Positions 8,125 through 10,709 of a stretch of 10,709 nucleotides of DNA are shown here, in pieces. The position numbers were made by a program, and so were the translations under genes. Positions within the stretch are counted from its first letter, which is position 1. Each line of letters starts with the position of its first letter. The DNA is from Monoraphidium neglectum (Eukaryota > Chlorophyta > Chlorophyceae > Sphaeropleales > Selenastraceae): NCBI RefSeq assembly GCF_000611645.1, contig NW_014012253.1, forward strand, positions 4,578 through 15,286. Direction: 5' to 3'. Below the pieces are notes generated by a model. It was given only the letters and a program-made list of their open reading frames with translations, had not been told where the DNA came from and made no database searches.

Positions 8125-8913
8125 TGTTGTCTCGATTTCCAGCCTGCCCGTGTGATTGTTATCACTTGCACCTGCGCTCAGCAAAGCACAGGTGTCAGTG
8201 GGCCGAAGGGGCCATCAACAGTGCAGGCAGGCAAATGGCGCGCACCCGCACTGTGTCGTGCTCCTCCTGCTGCGCGCCTGTACCAGCACGGTGCTGCATG
8301 CTTGAAGACATAGTATCAACGCGTGAATTCGCTGATCAGGCTTACCGGGTCGGACGTCGTTCTTTCTCACTCGCTGGCCACGGTACGGTATTTGAGGTTG
8401 CCGCTTTGTCGCTAAAACTTTCATCAGCTCTAAGTTTCAACTATTAACGCATCACTTGCTGTCTCACCGTCTCACCCTGAGCAGCTGCTGGTGCGTCGGT
8501 GGTGGCCGGTCCCTCGGGCTACGCTCACCGACGGCCTGTTTTGGCTACAGCAAGGTGGTGCGCACACAACTTGGCGATCTTACTGCGCGTTTTTGTGCAT
8601 GCAGCGGTCAGGGGCCTGCAAAATCTCTCGGCCGATCCCGCTGCGATTGACTGCAAACACAGCACCATGCTCACAGCTCCGCAATCACTTGGGGTGCGCT
8701 GATGGGGCGACGATCCTTCTTGGGAACGGCCTCTTCCCTTATCATGCCTACCCTCAGCAAGAGTGTGTGCTCAGCTTACATGGCACGCGCACACACGCGC
8801 CTGCTAACCTCCTGCAAAGCTGAAAAGCTGCTGCCAACATTGAGCCCACACCATCACCATGCCGAAACCAATGAAAATGTATGTGCAGCAGCACCCGCGC
8901 ACCCGCCACCCCA
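8125..8913. promoter_or_regulatory. Intergenic region: MPP10 3' UTR and promoter of the secreted-protein gene
   Basis: Both neighbours are on the minus strand, so this spacer must hold the MPP10 3' untranslated region (right part) and the promoter and 5' leader of the secreted-protein gene (left part). No clear TATA box was found. An inverted pair CACCTG/CAGGTG (8170-8175 and 8190-8195) lies about 50-70 bases upstream of the ATG and would form two E-box-like sites. A second inverted repeat, CGTCGGTG/CACCGACG, is at 8494-8501 and 8526-8533. No further gene is supported. Confidence 0.45.
8776..8780 (-). terminator. Candidate TGTAA polyadenylation signal of MPP10
   Basis: The minus strand reads TGTAA here, 134 bases past the MPP10 stop codon. 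TGTAA is the usual poly(A) signal in green algae, normally 10-20 bases before cleavage. A five-base motif can occur by chance, so this rests on position and on the likely algal origin. Confidence 0.45.
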
Positions 8914-10695
8914 TCAAAGCTTGAGCGCCGCCGCCGACTTGCGGGGCGGCCCCGCGCCCGCGCCCTTCTTGCCGCCGCCGCTCCCCCCGTCCCGCGCCTC
9001 CTGGATCGCGCCAAACGCCGCCGCGGACCGCCCAAACTTGACGCCCGCGCCCGCGCCCGCCCCCGCCGCTGCCCCGCCCTTGCCCTTCTTCCCGCCGGCC
9101 CCGCCCCCCACGCCGCCGCCGCGCGTGATGAGGCCGGCGTTGGCGGCGGCGTCCAGTTGCTGCGACAGCGACTTGCGGCCGGTGATCGTCGCGTCGCCGC
9201 CCTCCGACGCCGCCCGCGCCGCGCGCTCCGCCACCTTGGCCTTCTCCTTGGCCGAGTGCTGGCGCTTGCTCTTGGCCCGCCGCCGCTTGCGGTCCTCCCT
9301 GCGCGGAGAGGGGGTGGCGGACGGGCGCGTGGTCAGCCCGATTGCACACGCAACTTCAAGGGGCTGCAGTCCGCGCACAAGCTTGCCATCGGCTTTCCTG
9401 CGACAGTCCGCTTAACTGCGTATACAGCTGCCCGACCACGTCCAAAGCCACTGCCCTTGACATGGGCCGATTCTGATTATCGAACCCGTTGTGACAAAGA
9501 CATACTGCTGGCAAGATGGGCTACAGCCTGGCAGGCTGGGCGCCCCACCTCGTAAGCTCGCCGTCCGCCTTTGCCTCGCCCTTGGCCTCCGGCGCAAACG
9601 CCTCCGCGGCGGTGCGCATGCTGGCGGCGCTGACGGCCATGGGCGCGACCTCCTCCATCGCGATGGCCGCCACGTCACTCCGGACCTGCCGCGGGCCAGG
9701 AAGGGTTGGGGTGGGGGGTGAGCGAGGGTGGCGTGGCGTGCGTGCAGGAGATGGGCGCTGGCTCATATGCGTAGAAGGAGCGTCGGTGCGGGAGAGGGAG
9801 AGGGGCGACTATGCAGGAGGATTTCGTACCCCCCGGTGTGGGGAGCCGGGCAGCGGGTTTAGGAGGTGTGCGCGCGACCGCTCGGCCAGAACGGCGAGGA
9901 AGGCCCAGAGGACGGATGGTTCATTGGTTGGGGGCCCCAAAAACAGATGCTTGAGTTCTGGGCAATGCAAGGTCGCCTGGCGCTGCCCGATCTGGATCCC
10001 CATTCGCCTTCCGGCTGCACCCGCCTGCACCCGCCTCCCCCACGCGACGCCCAGGACCGCCGCCCGCCCCAAAAAGCGGGCAGCGTGCGGGCGAGAGCCA
10101 GTCAGGCACGCGGCTGCGGCGCCCCCTGAGCCCACCTCCAGCTCCTCCACCACGGGGCGCGGCGCAAAGTGGAAGCTGCTGAGGGCGTCCAGCTTGGCCA
10201 CCAGCGCCTTGAACAGCGCGCGCGCGTCGCGGCGCAGCGGCTCCTGCTTGTCCGGCGCAGCGAAGCCGGTGGCCTGGGGGGGAGGGGGTAGCGGGGGGGT
10301 TGCGTGGCTCGGTCGATTTTGGGGCGGGTACTTGGTGAGCAGCAGGATACTAAGGAAACCACAAGGCAGGTTCTTGCCGGGCAGGCATTGCCGCTCGAAT
10401 TTGCCTAGGGCATGGGGAATGTGAGCGGGCAACCTTGAGACAGGGGGCGTAGCCGTAGCCCCTGCCGCAACCCCATGTGCGCGGGCCAGCCCCTCCTGCC
10501 TGCTGCGTGCAATGGACCTTTGTGAGGCACTGCACGGGCGGCTGTAAGCAGTTTGATAGGTGTGTCCCCACCTTGGCCACGAACTCCTGCTCGTAGACCT
10601 CCCCCAGGCCGGCCTGGGGCTTTGAGTCGTCCAGCTCGAGGGTGGCCTTGCGCGTCTCAGGGGGAGGGGGCACCACGCGCAGGACGTCATCAAAC
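8914..10695 (-). CDS. MPP10: U3 snoRNP / SSU processome protein MPP10, C-terminal part (5' partial, four exons)
   Basis: MPP10 binds IMP3 and IMP4 and joins the U3 snoRNP in the nucleolus, where pre-rRNA is cut to make 18S rRNA. Exons on the minus strand: 10695-10572, 10273-10136, 9685-9549, 9298-8914 (stop TGA 8916-8914). Introns are GT-AG, and frames join across all three junctions to give 260 visible residues. Family motifs in order: FDDV at the start, LDDSK, GLGEVYEQEF, then KLDALSSFHFAPRP (second exon), MEEVAPMAVS (third), and a basic block EDRKRRRAKSKR opening the last exon. The C-terminus keeps a form of the KSSxxFFxxLQ motif as GRSAAAFGAIQE. Between the basic block and that motif lies a long Gly/Ala/Lys-rich stretch, and the last exon is extremely GC-rich. 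The acceptor at 10696 is inferred because the sequence upstream (CCCCTCCCCCAAAG) fits an intron end, not the expected protein. The N-terminal half is off the window. Confidence 0.93.
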
Positions 10696-10709
10696 CTTTG
10701 GGGGAGGGG

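Noticed and set aside
8494..8533. tRNA or snoRNA candidate around the CGTCGGTG/CACCGACG inverted repeat
   Set aside because: It has one short stem with a 24-base loop, no tRNA A/B boxes and no box elements, so it is mentioned only as part of the intergenic region.
8702..9415. Pro/Ala-rich 237-codon plus-strand frame
   Set aside because: It is antisense to the GC-rich last exon of MPP10, where the minus strand has clear family motifs and matching splice sites.
9809..10693. Minus-strand 294-codon frame, and a 302-codon plus-strand frame at 9516-10424
   Set aside because: Both run through MPP10 introns. Parts of the minus-strand frame coincide with the true second exon, but the rest is intronic and unlike any protein.

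Overview
This window looks like nuclear DNA of a photosynthetic eukaryote, most likely a chlorophyte green alga. Genes are broken by GT-AG introns of about 180-450 bases. One gene belongs to the chloroplast/thylakoid FKBP group, another is the eukaryotic nucleolar protein MPP10. Intergenic DNA is long, base composition is GC-rich, and a TGTAA motif (the green-algal polyadenylation signal) lies 3' of the MPP10 stop. I cannot name the species; a trebouxiophyte is a guess.

Layout. (1) 1-93: a TG/GT microsatellite with 36 uninterrupted units, probably inside an intron. (2) 321-1179, plus strand: the last four exons of an FKBP-type peptidyl-prolyl isomerase; the 5' part is off the window. (3) 1180-5925: 4.7 kb with no convincing gene. 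It holds a diverged direct duplication (copy A about 1661-3074, copy B about 3679-5040, roughly 2.0 kb apart) and two perfect palindromes (1629-1657 and 5637-5662), one on each side of the duplication. (4) 5926-8124, minus strand: a complete four-exon gene for a predicted 426-residue secreted protein. It has a signal peptide and three CARDB/APHP-like beta-sandwich repeats, each with one cysteine pair. (5) 8125-8913: spacer with the MPP10 3' untranslated region and the presumed promoter of the secreted-protein gene. (6) 8914-10695, minus strand: the last four exons of MPP10, an SSU processome component.

The three genes have no evident functional link: one plastid folding-factor homologue, one secreted or cell-surface protein, one ribosome-biogenesis factor. 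The FKBP gene and the secreted-protein gene converge on the duplicated region; the secreted-protein gene and MPP10 are head-to-tail on the minus strand. All gene models were assembled by eye from splice signals, reading-frame continuity across junctions and remembered family motifs. The most unusual parts are the uneven conservation of the duplication (a 99-base block is identical while flanking parts are strongly diverged), the palindromes, and the three-repeat secreted protein.
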